64,000 nt of DNA from CAIMZW01 sp037133095 (GTDB lineage: Bacteria > Actinomycetota > Actinomycetes > Nanopelagicales > Nanopelagicaceae). The first letter of the stretch is position 1. Every line of letters begins with the position of its first letter. The notes under the pieces are model-generated. The model did no database searches and was not told the DNA's origin. It saw nothing but the letters and a program-made list of their open reading frames with translations. Below, one piece after another: positions 33,539 through 42,170 of the stretch. The stretch is taken from assembly GCA_037133095.1 (NCBI GenBank), contig JBAXOT010000005.1, positions 37,867 through 101,866 of the forward strand, given 5' to 3'. Made by a program: the position numbers and the translations under genes.

Positions 33539-34861
33539 GTGTCCGAATTTTCACTCGCCAGTTCATCCTTTGAAACTCGCCAGATTCATGCTGGACAAGT
33601 TCCAGACCCAACGACCGGTGCTCGTGCCTTGCCGCTGTATCAAACGACGGCCTATGCCTTTCGAGACACCCAACACGCGGCTGACCTCTTTAGTCTTGCC
33701 GAACTTGGCAATATATATACCCGAATCATGAATCCAACTCAAGATGCAGTCGAACAACGCATCGCGTCATTGGAAGGTGGAGTTGCGGCTCTGCTTGTTG
33801 CTTCGGGATCTGCAGCAACGTCGTTTGCGATCATGAACGTTGCAGAAGCTGGCGATCACATCGTCTCCTCGCCAAGTCTCTACGGCGGTACATACAACCT
33901 TTTTCATTACACCTTGCCGAAGTTCGGCATCGAGGTAACTTTTGTTGATAATCCTGATGATCCAGAGTCTTGGCAGGCTGCGGTTCGTCCAAATACCAAA
34001 GCATTTTTTGGCGAAACAATCGCCAATCCAAAGAACGATATTTTAGATATTGAGGCGGTCGCGAAGGTTGCTCACAGCAATGGCGTTCCGTTAATCGTAG
34101 ATAACACGGTCGCGACACCGTTCTTGATTCGACCTATCGAACACGGAGCTGATGTCGTGATTCACTCAGCCACCAAGTTCCTATCTGGCCATGGCAACGC
34201 TGTCGTTGGCGCCATCGTCGATTCCGGCAATTTCGATTACGCGCTACAAAAAGAGAAGTTCAAGAATTTTAATGAACCAGACCCTAGTTATCACGGATTG
34301 GTTTATGCCCAGGCTCTTGGAGTGGGTTCAGCCTTCGGGGCAAACCTTTCCTACATTTTCAAAATCCGATTGACATTGCTACGCGATATTGGTGCCGCGG
34401 TGAGTCCATTCAATGCTTGGCTACTCGCGCAAGGTTTGGAGACTCTCTCGCTGCGTATGGAGCGCCACGTATCTAATGCTCAAACTTTGGCTAAGTGGCT
34501 TGAAGCCCAACCGCAAGTCATCAGCGTGAACTACGCATCCTTGCCTTCATCCCAGTGGCATGGGCTTGCCAACAAGTATGCCCCTCAAGGAAGTGGCTCA
34601 GTGCTCTCCTTTGAAATAAAGGGTGGAATCGAAGCCGGTAAGAAATTTGTCGAGGCTCTTACGCTGCATTCCCATGTTGCAAATATCGGCGATGTTCGCT
34701 CGCTGGTGATTCATCCGGCATCTACTACGCACTCGCAACTTTCCTCCGAAGAGCAATTAACCGCTGGCGTTACCCCCGGCTTGGTTCGGCTTTCGGTTGG
34801 CCTGGAGAACATTGAGGATATCAAGGCCGACATCACAGTCGGATTTGCTGCGGCGCTCTAA
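33539..34861 (+). CDS. metY: O-acetylhomoserine sulfhydrylase
   Basis: 440 residues from GTG 33539, with GGGAGG 5 nt upstream. It is a PLP enzyme of the Cys/Met metabolism family: 'TRQIHAGQVPDPTTGARALPLYQTTAY' opening, 'YTRIMNPTQDAVEQRIASLEGG', and the PLP lysine in 'HSATKFLSGHGN' near residue 210. It converts O-acetylhomoserine and sulfide to homocysteine. It is under the SAM-IV riboswitch and followed 30 nt later by metX, which makes its substrate. Confidence 0.96.
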   Translation: MSEFSLASSSFETRQIHAGQVPDPTTGARALPLYQTTAYAFRDTQHAADLFSLAELGNIYTRIMNPTQDAVEQRIASLEGGVAALLVASGSAATSFAIMNVAEAGDHIVSSPSLYGGTYNLFHYTLPKFGIEVTFVDNPDDPESWQAAVRPNTKAFFGETIANPKNDILDIEAVAKVAHSNGVPLIVDNTVATPFLIRPIEHGADVVIHSATKFLSGHGNAVVGAIVDSGNFDYALQKEKFKNFNEPDPSYHGLVYAQALGVGSAFGANLSYIFKIRLTLLRDIGAAVSPFNAWLLAQGLETLSLRMERHVSNAQTLAKWLEAQPQVISVNYASLPSSQWHGLANKYAPQGSGSVLSFEIKGGIEAGKKFVEALTLHSHVANIGDVRSLVIHPASTTHSQLSSEEQLTAGVTPGLVRLSVGLENIEDIKADITVGFAAAL

Positions 34862-34891
34862 CCGTTCCACGCTTTCAATACACTTACCCTC

Positions 34892-35995
34892 ATGGAGAGT
34901 GGATGTGAGTACCTGGTCACTGGGGCTTGGCTGGAGAGCCATGACCCCGGTGAGCGGCGCTTCCTTAAAATCGGTGATCTCGAGTTGGAATCCGGTGAAA
35001 AGCTTCTGGACACCACAATTGCGTACCAAACGTGGGGAACGCTCAATGCCGCCGGCGACAATGCGATCTTGGTCAATCATGCTTTAACTGGCTGGTCGGA
35101 TGTGCCTGGTTGGTGGCCCTCGATGCTGGGTTCTGGTCTGCCCTTGGATACCGATAAATATTTCATCATCTGCCCCAATGTCATTGGCGGATGCCAAGGC
35201 AGCACAGGGCCCTCCTCCCTTGCCCCTGACGGTAAACGGTGGGGTTCGCGCTTTCCGACCGTCACCATTCGGGATATGGTCGCGGCAGAATTGCGGGTCA
35301 CCAATCTTTTGAAAATTTCTCACTATGTATTGGCCGTGGGTCCATCGCTTGGTGGCATGCGTTCTTTGGAGTGGGCGATTCAACACCCAGATCGCGTCAA
35401 CGCTATTTGCACTATTGGGTCATCTGCGGTCGCAACTGGCGATCAAATCGGTGCGGCTTCCATTCAAATCCGAGCAATCAAAGCCGATCCGCACTATAAA
35501 GGTGGGGACTATTACGAAGCAGGCCAAGGCCCAATCGAAGGTATGGGAATTGCGCGCCGTATCGCACATTTAACCTATCGCACTGAAACTGAGATGGATG
35601 TGCGGTTTGGTCGAGATCTGCAGGGCGATGACACTGGGCGCTATGCCGTGGAGTCGTATTTAGATCATCAAGCAAGTAAGTTAGCTAAACGCTTCGATGC
35701 CAACACCTATATCGCGCTAACTGAGGCAATGAACTCTCATGATGTAGGACGCGATCGTGGCGGCGTCGCGCAGGCCCTTTCGACAATTTCTATTCCAGTT
35801 GTTGTGGTCTCGATAGATACGGATCGACTCTTCCCGCCTCGACTTCAGGAAGAGATAGTCGAGTTAACTCCAACAGCCACGGCTTTACATCGAATCTATT
35901 CGCCATTTGGTCATGACGGATTTCTCATCGACGTGGAAGCGGTCGGGGAGGTAATTCGTCAGGCTATCGATCTCGGAAGTGGTAGAAATTCCTGA
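34892..35995 (+). CDS. metX: homoserine O-acetyltransferase
   Basis: 367 residues with an alpha/beta-hydrolase fold. The nucleophile Ser is in 'AVGPSLGGMRSLEWA' (near 152), the oxyanion region is 'NHALTGWSD', and the C-terminal Asp and His are in 'VSIDTDRLFPP' and 'SPFGHDGFL'. It acetylates homoserine for direct sulfhydrylation by MetY. The ATG at 34892 is used because no better in-frame start or clear ribosome site is seen. Same transcript as metY, so SAM-controlled. Confidence 0.95.
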   Translation: MESGCEYLVTGAWLESHDPGERRFLKIGDLELESGEKLLDTTIAYQTWGTLNAAGDNAILVNHALTGWSDVPGWWPSMLGSGLPLDTDKYFIICPNVIGGCQGSTGPSSLAPDGKRWGSRFPTVTIRDMVAAELRVTNLLKISHYVLAVGPSLGGMRSLEWAIQHPDRVNAICTIGSSAVATGDQIGAASIQIRAIKADPHYKGGDYYEAGQGPIEGMGIARRIAHLTYRTETEMDVRFGRDLQGDDTGRYAVESYLDHQASKLAKRFDANTYIALTEAMNSHDVGRDRGGVAQALSTISIPVVVVSIDTDRLFPPRLQEEIVELTPTATALHRIYSPFGHDGFLIDVEAVGEVIRQAIDLGSGRNS

Positions 35996-36086
35996 TTTAT
36001 CCGATTTTCCGCAAAAAAACCTGGATAGGGGGGTCGAAAAACCGCAAAAAAGCAGGTAAATGGTGCGAAAGCCCCTGTGGACAACT

Positions 36087-36092
36087 TATAAT
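36087..36092 (+). promoter_or_regulatory. -10 element of the rpoD promoter
   Basis: A consensus TATAAT 58 nt before the rpoD start in an AT-rich gap; the -35 is weak (TGCGAA at 17-base spacing). Confidence 0.5.
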
Positions 36093-36149
36093 ATGCCTAA
36101 GCAAGTTCCCCTGGTTGCAAGTTCAATCAGACAAACAAAAGGATGATCT

Positions 36150-37784
36150 GTGGCTGGAATTAGTGCGCTCAAAAACGGAACAAAAGCAGCAGCTAAATCA
36201 GATAAGAGCGCTGCGCCGGCAAAGGCAGCAACAAAAACGAGCAAAGTAGCCACCCCAAAAACTAAAGCAATAAAGAAGAGTGTGCCGGCGACCAAGGCCA
36301 CCACAAAAACCGATGGGAAAGCACCAGCCAAGAAAACAATCGCGAAGAAGGCGCCAGCAAAGAAGGCCGCTGCTGCGCCAAAGAAAAAGATCGTCGAGGC
36401 TAAGTCGTCGGGCAAGCACCTTTTTCCTTCTAAAGCAGAATTAGCCGCCCAAAAATTAGCCGAAGCAGCACAGGCTGCGGCAAAAGCCGAAAAGAAAACA
36501 GCCGGTCGAAAACTCTTTCCCACAAAGGCCGAGCTCGAAGCGAAAAAGCAACTTTCTGCGGGCAAAAAAATAGATATTGATGATGGAGAGATCGAAGAAG
36601 TAGAGATTGAGGAAGTACTTATCGCTGAATCCGCAACTGGCGAGCCAGCGGTTATTGCAAAGCTCGATGGCGATGATGTTGAACTCGAAGATATTGAATT
36701 AGAAGACTTGGAATCTCTCGTTGAAGAGATAAAGGAAGAAGTTGTCGTCGAGGGCACCGGCAGCGAGATTCGCGTTGTCAACGTGGCAGAGGAATCTCAG
36801 AATGAAGAGAATGCCTTCACCATTAAAGATTCAGAAGAGGACGATGCTCCACCTCAGACCGTTCTAACCGCCGGCGCCACTGCCGACCCAGTGAAGGATT
36901 ATTTAAAGTTGATTGGCCGAGTCCCACTTCTCAACGCAGAAATGGAAGTTGAGCTCTCGCTTCGAGTAGAAGCTGGACTTTTTGCGGAAGAGAAATTGGC
37001 AAAGGACAAGAAGTTAGATAAAAAAATGCGCCGTGAGTTCGAGCAACTTGTTCTCGATGGGCGCCGAGCAAAGAACCACCTACTCGAGGCCAACCTGCGA
37101 TTGGTGGTTTCCTTAGCAAAGCGTTACACGGGCCGCGGAATGCTCTTTCTGGATCTGATTCAAGAAGGCAACCTTGGTCTGATTCGAGCCGTAGAGAAGT
37201 TCGATTACACCAAGGGCTATAAGTTTTCGACATACGCGACCTGGTGGATTCGCCAGGCTATTACTCGCGCCATGGCGGACCAGGCTCGCACCATTCGTAT
37301 CCCCGTGCACATGGTGGAAGTCATCAACAAATTGGCTCGAGTACAGCGACAGATGTTGCAGGATCTTGGTCGCGAACCTACGCCTGAAGAACTCGCCAAA
37401 GAGTTAGATATGACTCCAGAGAAAGTTGTTGAGGTCCAGAAATATGGTCGCGAACCGATTTCCTTACACACGCCACTCGGCGAAGAGGGCGATTCAGAGT
37501 TCGGTGATCTGATTGAAGATTCCGAGGCGATTGTTCCGGCTGATGCGGTTTCCTTCACTTTGTTACAAGAACAGTTACATTCAGTTCTCGATACCCTTTC
37601 AGAACGTGAAGCAGGCGTGGTCGCGATGCGCTTTGGTCTCACCGATGGCCAACCGAAGACCCTGGATGAAATCGGCAAGGTATACGGTGTAACGCGCGAA
37701 CGCATCCGTCAAATTGAATCCAAGACAATGTCGAAATTGCGCCATCCATCCAGATCGCAAGTTCTTCGCGATTATCTTGACTAA
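36150..37784 (+). CDS. rpoD: principal RNA polymerase sigma factor (RpoD/HrdB)
   Basis: 544 residues from GTG 36150 (AAGGATGAT upstream). Residues 1-140 are Lys/Ala-rich and highly basic, and 145-245 are very acidic (Glu/Asp). The conserved sigma-70 core starts at about 245 with region 1.2 ('DPVKDYLKLIGRVPLL'). Region 2 carries the -10 recognition helix 'YKFSTYATWWIRQAITRA', region 3 'IRIPVHMVE', and region 4 the -35 helix 'EIGKVYGVTRERIRQIE'. Long charged N-termini are typical of actinobacterial HrdB/SigA. It is followed by the CDGSH gene with an 8-nt overlap. Confidence 0.97.
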   Translation: MAGISALKNGTKAAAKSDKSAAPAKAATKTSKVATPKTKAIKKSVPATKATTKTDGKAPAKKTIAKKAPAKKAAAAPKKKIVEAKSSGKHLFPSKAELAAQKLAEAAQAAAKAEKKTAGRKLFPTKAELEAKKQLSAGKKIDIDDGEIEEVEIEEVLIAESATGEPAVIAKLDGDDVELEDIELEDLESLVEEIKEEVVVEGTGSEIRVVNVAEESQNEENAFTIKDSEEDDAPPQTVLTAGATADPVKDYLKLIGRVPLLNAEMEVELSLRVEAGLFAEEKLAKDKKLDKKMRREFEQLVLDGRRAKNHLLEANLRLVVSLAKRYTGRGMLFLDLIQEGNLGLIRAVEKFDYTKGYKFSTYATWWIRQAITRAMADQARTIRIPVHMVEVINKLARVQRQMLQDLGREPTPEELAKELDMTPEKVVEVQKYGREPISLHTPLGEEGDSEFGDLIEDSEAIVPADAVSFTLLQEQLHSVLDTLSEREAGVVAMRFGLTDGQPKTLDEIGKVYGVTRERIRQIESKTMSKLRHPSRSQVLRDYLD

Positions 37785-38013
37785 TCAGCCATCCCGAGTT
37801 CGCTTGCGGGTAAAACCTGGCGGCTCGATCCGAGTCACGGGCACCGTAGATTTTGTCGATATGGATGGCAATGTCATCGATACCCGTACTGATTTTTCAC
37901 TCTGCCGATGTGGTCTCTCTCAAGAGATGCCCTTTTGCGACAGTTCGCATAAGGCGGCAGGATTTTCGGCAGCAGGGTACCTAATAAAAGAAGAAGAGAT
38001 AAAAGAGGTCTAA
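37777..38013 (+). CDS. CDGSH-type iron-sulfur domain protein
   Basis: 78 residues from TTG 37777, overlapping the end of rpoD; the frame is open upstream into rpoD. The signature C43-R-C45-G-L-S-x3-P-F-C54-D-S-S-H58 fits the CDGSH pattern that binds a 2Fe-2S cluster through three Cys and one His. The N-terminal 'RVRLRVKPGGSIRVTGTVDFVDMDGN' beta segment is typical of bacterial single-CDGSH proteins. A redox or cluster-transfer role is likely. The overlap suggests co-transcription with the sigma factor. Confidence 0.85.
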   Translation: MTNQPSRVRLRVKPGGSIRVTGTVDFVDMDGNVIDTRTDFSLCRCGLSQEMPFCDSSHKAAGFSAAGYLIKEEEIKEV

Positions 38014-38040
38014 GCCGTCTGAGATCAGGTAGAACTGGTG

Positions 38041-38262
38041 CTAGCGCGCGTCTGACGCCACCTCAACGAGCTTGCTGGTCTCATCCTGAATCTTTGCCAC
38101 AACAGGCTTGAGGCCTTCGGCATACTCTTTTGCGTGGTGTCCGCAGAATAAGAGTTCGCCACCATTGAGCAAAGTTGCACGAACATATGCTTGCGCTCCG
38201 CAACGATCGCAACGATCAATCGCATTGAGCGGAGTAGGTTCGAGAATCAACTGCTCATTCAT
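38041..38262 (-). CDS. small zinc-ribbon protein (DUF7455-like)
   Basis: 73 residues; GAAAGG lies about 9 nt before ATG 38262. The core 'DRCDRCGAQAYVRATLLNGGELLFCGHHAKEYAEGL' in blocks gives a CxxC...CxHH zinc site. Short proteins of this kind sit between hrdB and parE in many actinobacteria. Function unknown. It is convergent with the CDGSH gene, with no clear terminator between them. Confidence 0.85.
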   Translation of the reverse strand: MNEQLILEPTPLNAIDRCDRCGAQAYVRATLLNGGELLFCGHHAKEYAEGLKPVVAKIQDETSKLVEVASDAR

Positions 38263-38517
38263 ATGGTCACGCCTTTCAGTTTGCTTGCTCCAGAGTAGTT
38301 TAAGGCAATCAGCGACATTTCTGCCGACTGATTAGGGAACATCCAAGCACCTGCTCTTTATTCCCTGCTTAATTAAAACCCTAAATTGGTCCACGCGTGT
38401 CATTTATCTCTCACTTTTATCCATATTCGCAGAGATTTAACAGTATGGAAATCTTTGCTGCAGCGAAAGCGCGGCAAATGCCGACTTTTGTCCGCCAAAG
38501 TGGATAATCTGCGCCAC

Positions 38518-40602
38518 GTGGCCAGCAAAGCAAAAGTTAAACCTTCCGCGAAGCAGGTAGAGAAGGGTTACACGGCTAAAGATTTGGCCGTGCTCGAAGG
38601 TCTTGATGCGGTACGCAAACGCCCTGGCATGTACATCGGCACCACTGATTCGCGTGGCTTGATGCACTGCTTGTGGGAAATTATCGATAACTCGGTTGAC
38701 GAAGCGCTGGGTGGCCATTGCAAGAAAATTGAGATCAATCTCGAAGCCGACGGATCTGTGGAAGTTCACGACGATGGTCGAGGAATTCCCGTTGATAAAG
38801 AACCTAAGACTGGTCTAACTGGTGTCGAAGTTGTGATGACTAAACTTCATGCTGGCGGAAAATTTGGTGGCGGTTCGTATGCTGCGTCGGGCGGACTCCA
38901 CGGTGTCGGCGCATCAGTAGTAAATGCCTTGGCTTCCAGGCTCGATGTTGAAGTTGATCGCAATGGCAAGATTTATTGGATGTCGTTCCAACGCGGTGCG
39001 GCTGGGATATTTAATGGTGATGGTCCGGATGCTAAATTTAAGGAACACTCAGGACTGCGAATCACCGGCAAAGTTGCACCCAGAATCACCGGCACCAGAA
39101 TTAAGTGGTGGTTTGATCGGCAGATTTTTTTGCAAGAGGCTGAACTCGCTATCGAAGATGTTTATGCTCGGGCCCGGCAAACCTCCTATCTCGTGCCTGG
39201 TTTAACTCTGATTGTTAATGATCGTCGAGGCAAGATTGAAACTACGGAGACCTTCTTTCATAAAGGGGGAATTTCTGAGTTCTGTTCCTTCTTGCGCCCA
39301 GATGATCCAATCGGCGAGGTTGTTCGAATTTCCGGCGAGGGTAATTACACCGAAACGGTTCCCGTCCTCGACGAACAAGGCCACTTGGTTCCGCGCGAAG
39401 TCGATCGAACTATGGGCGTCGATATCGCCATGCAGTGGGGCGTTGGTTATGAATCCACAATAAGTTCTTTTGTGAACATTATTGCAACACCTAAAGGCGG
39501 AACCCATATCCAAGGTTTCGAGCGCGCAATTACCAAAGCTTTCAATGACGCCCTTCGCGCCACCAAAACATTGAAAAATAATGAGGGTGATGTAATCAAA
39601 GATGATGTCCTTGAGGGCATGACGGCGGTCGTGACTGTGCGAATGTCCGAGCCACAATTTGAAGGCCAGACCAAGGAAGTTCTTGGTACGGCGGCCGCAT
39701 CTAAAATTGTCGCGACCGTTGTTGCCGATCAATTAAAGGCATTTTTTAACACAACCAAGCGCATCGATAAAGCGACTGGACGCCTGGTTCTGGAGAAGAT
39801 CGCTGCCGCTTCACGAACTCGAATCTCGGCTCGCGCTCATAAAGATCTCCAACGTCGAAAGAGCGCTTTGGAGAGTTCTTCATTGCCGACCAAGTTATCG
39901 GATTGCCGTTCGGATGACACAAATCGCACCGAACTCTTTATTGTCGAGGGCGATTCAGCTTTGGGCACGACTAAGGCGGCCCGAAATTCAGAGTTCCAAG
40001 CAATCCTGCCCATCCGCGGCAAGATTTTGAATGTCCAAAAAGCCTCGCTCTCGCAGATGTTGGAGAACAACGAGTGCGCCTCGATTATTCAAGTCATCGG
40101 CGCGGGTTCGGGTCGTTCTTTTCAACTCGACGATGCACGTTATGGCCGAGTTATTCTGATGTCAGATGCTGATGTTGACGGCGCGCATATTCGCTGCTTG
40201 TTGCTGACTTTGCTCTATCGGTATATGCGCCCACTGATCGAAAGCGGTCGAGTTTTCGCTGCGATCCCACCATTGCATCGCATCGATGTAGTTGGTGGCA
40301 AACGTGGTGAGATTTTCTACACCTACTCAGACGATGAAATGCGAAAAGTTTTGGCCGAGCTAGCCAAGAATGGTAAACGCTGGAAAGAACCAATCCAACG
40401 GTATAAAGGTCTGGGCGAGATGGATGCCGATCAACTTCGCGAGACGACAATGGATCCTAACCACCGGACTCTGCGTCGAGTCACGATGAAAGATGCGGTC
40501 GCGGCCGAGCAGATGTTTGAACTCCTCATGGGTAATGATGTTGCACCTCGGAAAGAATTTATCTCTAGCGCTGAAATTGATCGTGAACGGATTGATGCCT
40601 AA
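38518..40602 (+). CDS. parE: DNA topoisomerase IV subunit B (ParE/GyrB type)
   Basis: About 694 residues from GTG 38518. The frame is open up to 38386, but the conserved protein begins soon after this point, and GATAAT lies 9 nt upstream. The GHKL ATPase has 'LEGLDAVRKRPGMYIG', 'EIIDNSVDEAL' and 'DDGRGIPVD' plus 'GGLHGVGASVVNAL'. The TOPRIM domain has 'LFIVEGDSALG' and 'LMSDADVDGAHIR', and the C-terminus has 'RYKGLGEMDADQL'. It supplies ATPase and DNA-cleavage metal sites for the type II topoisomerase with the adjacent ParC. Confidence 0.94.
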   Translation: MASKAKVKPSAKQVEKGYTAKDLAVLEGLDAVRKRPGMYIGTTDSRGLMHCLWEIIDNSVDEALGGHCKKIEINLEADGSVEVHDDGRGIPVDKEPKTGLTGVEVVMTKLHAGGKFGGGSYAASGGLHGVGASVVNALASRLDVEVDRNGKIYWMSFQRGAAGIFNGDGPDAKFKEHSGLRITGKVAPRITGTRIKWWFDRQIFLQEAELAIEDVYARARQTSYLVPGLTLIVNDRRGKIETTETFFHKGGISEFCSFLRPDDPIGEVVRISGEGNYTETVPVLDEQGHLVPREVDRTMGVDIAMQWGVGYESTISSFVNIIATPKGGTHIQGFERAITKAFNDALRATKTLKNNEGDVIKDDVLEGMTAVVTVRMSEPQFEGQTKEVLGTAAASKIVATVVADQLKAFFNTTKRIDKATGRLVLEKIAAASRTRISARAHKDLQRRKSALESSSLPTKLSDCRSDDTNRTELFIVEGDSALGTTKAARNSEFQAILPIRGKILNVQKASLSQMLENNECASIIQVIGAGSGRSFQLDDARYGRVILMSDADVDGAHIRCLLLTLLYRYMRPLIESGRVFAAIPPLHRIDVVGGKRGEIFYTYSDDEMRKVLAELAKNGKRWKEPIQRYKGLGEMDADQLRETTMDPNHRTLRRVTMKDAVAAEQMFELLMGNDVAPRKEFISSAEIDRERIDA

Positions 40603-40612
40603 CCTTCGCGAT

Positions 40613-42142
40613 TTAGAAGAGAGTCTCTTTTTCCTTTTCCGGCAGCCCCTCGAGTCGGGTTCGACGTGGCGTGGCAAAGTTCTTTCCCACCACGGTCAAC
40701 TCTTCTGACACTTGTTTGCGGATTGCCGACTCACTCGAGAGAAGTTTTTTCAGAGCCGAAATAGTCGAATTGAGTTCCGTCTGCTCGCTCTCAAGTTCGA
40801 GTTTCGACATTTTGGTAAGTCGGCGAAGTGGCATATCAAGGATGTAAGTGGCTTGCTCCTCGCTCAACGAGAAGCCTTTGATAAGGGCGGTTTTTGCTTC
40901 GGCGGCATCTTCACTGCCTCGGATGATTTTGATGACCCTGTCGATGTCGATAATGGCTTTTAGCAATCCATCCACCAGATTTAACCGGCTCTCGGCCTTT
41001 GCTTTGCGATACTCCGAACGCCTTCGCACGACTGAGATTCGGTGATCGATGAAGACTTGAAGCAGTTCGCGCAATCCCAGAGTCTGCGGCTTGCCATTCA
41101 CCAGAGCGACGGCATTGATTGAGAACGCGTCCTCCATTGGAGTTAATTTATAGAGCTTTTCCAATATGTCTTCAGCCTCAAACCCGTTCTTGATTTCGAT
41201 GACGACCTTCGTGCCCTGTTGACCATCCGACAAGTCGATGATGTCGGAAATTCCGAGGATTTTCTTGGCTTTCACTAAATCGGCAATCTTTTCAACGATC
41301 TTCTCGGGTCCGATAGTAAAGGGAAATTCGGTAACGACGATGCCAACTTTGCGAGAGGAGACTTTTTCGATAACTGCAGTGGCGCGAACCTTGAATGAGC
41401 CGCGTCCAGTTTCGTAGGCTTCGACGATTCCTTCGAGACCAACGATTTCACCTCCGGTTGGAAAATCAGGGGCAGGAATGAATTTCATCAAGGTCTTTAA
41501 ACTCGCGTTAGGGAATTCGATTAAATGCTTGGTTGCGGCAATGACCTCCGCGAGATTGTGCGGCGCCATATTGGTCGCCATACCGACAGCAATACCCGTG
41601 GCCCCATTGACGAGAAGGTTGGGAAAGGCCGAAGGCAGAACCTGGGGTTCCAATAATTGACCATCGTAATTCGCACCAAAATCAACGGTGTTCTCCTCGC
41701 TCTCGTTCACCATTGCCATGGCCGCAGCGGCAAGGCGAGATTCGGTGTATCGCATCGCGGCTGGTCCGGCATCGAGGGAGCCAAAGTTTCCGTGCCCATC
41801 CACCAAGGGCAGGCGCATCGAGAAGTTTTGCGCCATACGTACCAAGGCATCGTAAATCGCACCGTCGCCATGGGGATGGAGTTTTCCCATAACTTCGCCG
41901 ACCACTCGGGCACACTTCACATGTCCGCGTTCTGGGCGTAATCCCATCTCTGACATCTGATGCAGGATGCGCCGTTGCACCGGCTTGAGCCCATCTCGGG
42001 CGTCGGGCAAGGCTCTGGAATAGATGACCGAATAGGCGTATTCCAAGAACGAGTCAGACATCTCTTGCGAGACGTCAATGTCGACGATGCGACCAGGGTT
42101 CTCACCAGGCTTTGGGAGAACGGCTTTAGGGGTTCGTGCCAT
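40613..42142 (-). CDS. parC: DNA topoisomerase IV subunit A lacking the C-terminal pinwheel
   Basis: 509 residues, against roughly 740-850 for full GyrA/ParC. The breakage-reunion domain is intact: 'QRRILHQMSEMGL', 'HPHGDGAIYDALVRMAQ', the active-site Tyr in 'AAMRYTESRL' (near 132), 'NGATGIAVGMATN', the tower, and the coiled-coil ending 'MPLRRLTKMSKLELE'. The protein stops about 50 residues after the coiled coil, and the beta-pinwheel DNA-wrapping domain is absent. The stop is 10 nt from the convergent parE stop, so no missing piece is encoded next door. GyrA-box motifs cannot be present. Confidence 0.93.
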   Translation of the reverse strand: MARTPKAVLPKPGENPGRIVDIDVSQEMSDSFLEYAYSVIYSRALPDARDGLKPVQRRILHQMSEMGLRPERGHVKCARVVGEVMGKLHPHGDGAIYDALVRMAQNFSMRLPLVDGHGNFGSLDAGPAAMRYTESRLAAAAMAMVNESEENTVDFGANYDGQLLEPQVLPSAFPNLLVNGATGIAVGMATNMAPHNLAEVIAATKHLIEFPNASLKTLMKFIPAPDFPTGGEIVGLEGIVEAYETGRGSFKVRATAVIEKVSSRKVGIVVTEFPFTIGPEKIVEKIADLVKAKKILGISDIIDLSDGQQGTKVVIEIKNGFEAEDILEKLYKLTPMEDAFSINAVALVNGKPQTLGLRELLQVFIDHRISVVRRRSEYRKAKAESRLNLVDGLLKAIIDIDRVIKIIRGSEDAAEAKTALIKGFSLSEEQATYILDMPLRRLTKMSKLELESEQTELNSTISALKKLLSSESAIRKQVSEELTVVGKNFATPRRTRLEGLPEKEKETLF

Positions 42143-42170
42143 AGGGCTATCTTGCCAATCTCAGCGGGAG

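Noticed and set aside
36086..36781. 231-codon open frame on the minus strand
   Set aside because: Antisense to the Lys/Ala- and Glu-rich part of rpoD; the Ser/Phe/Ala-rich product is what biased codons give on the other strand, and there is no ribosome site.
38386..38517. N-terminal extension of parE
   Set aside because: The 44 extra residues have no family similarity and begin without a ribosome site; the conserved protein starts near GTG 38518.
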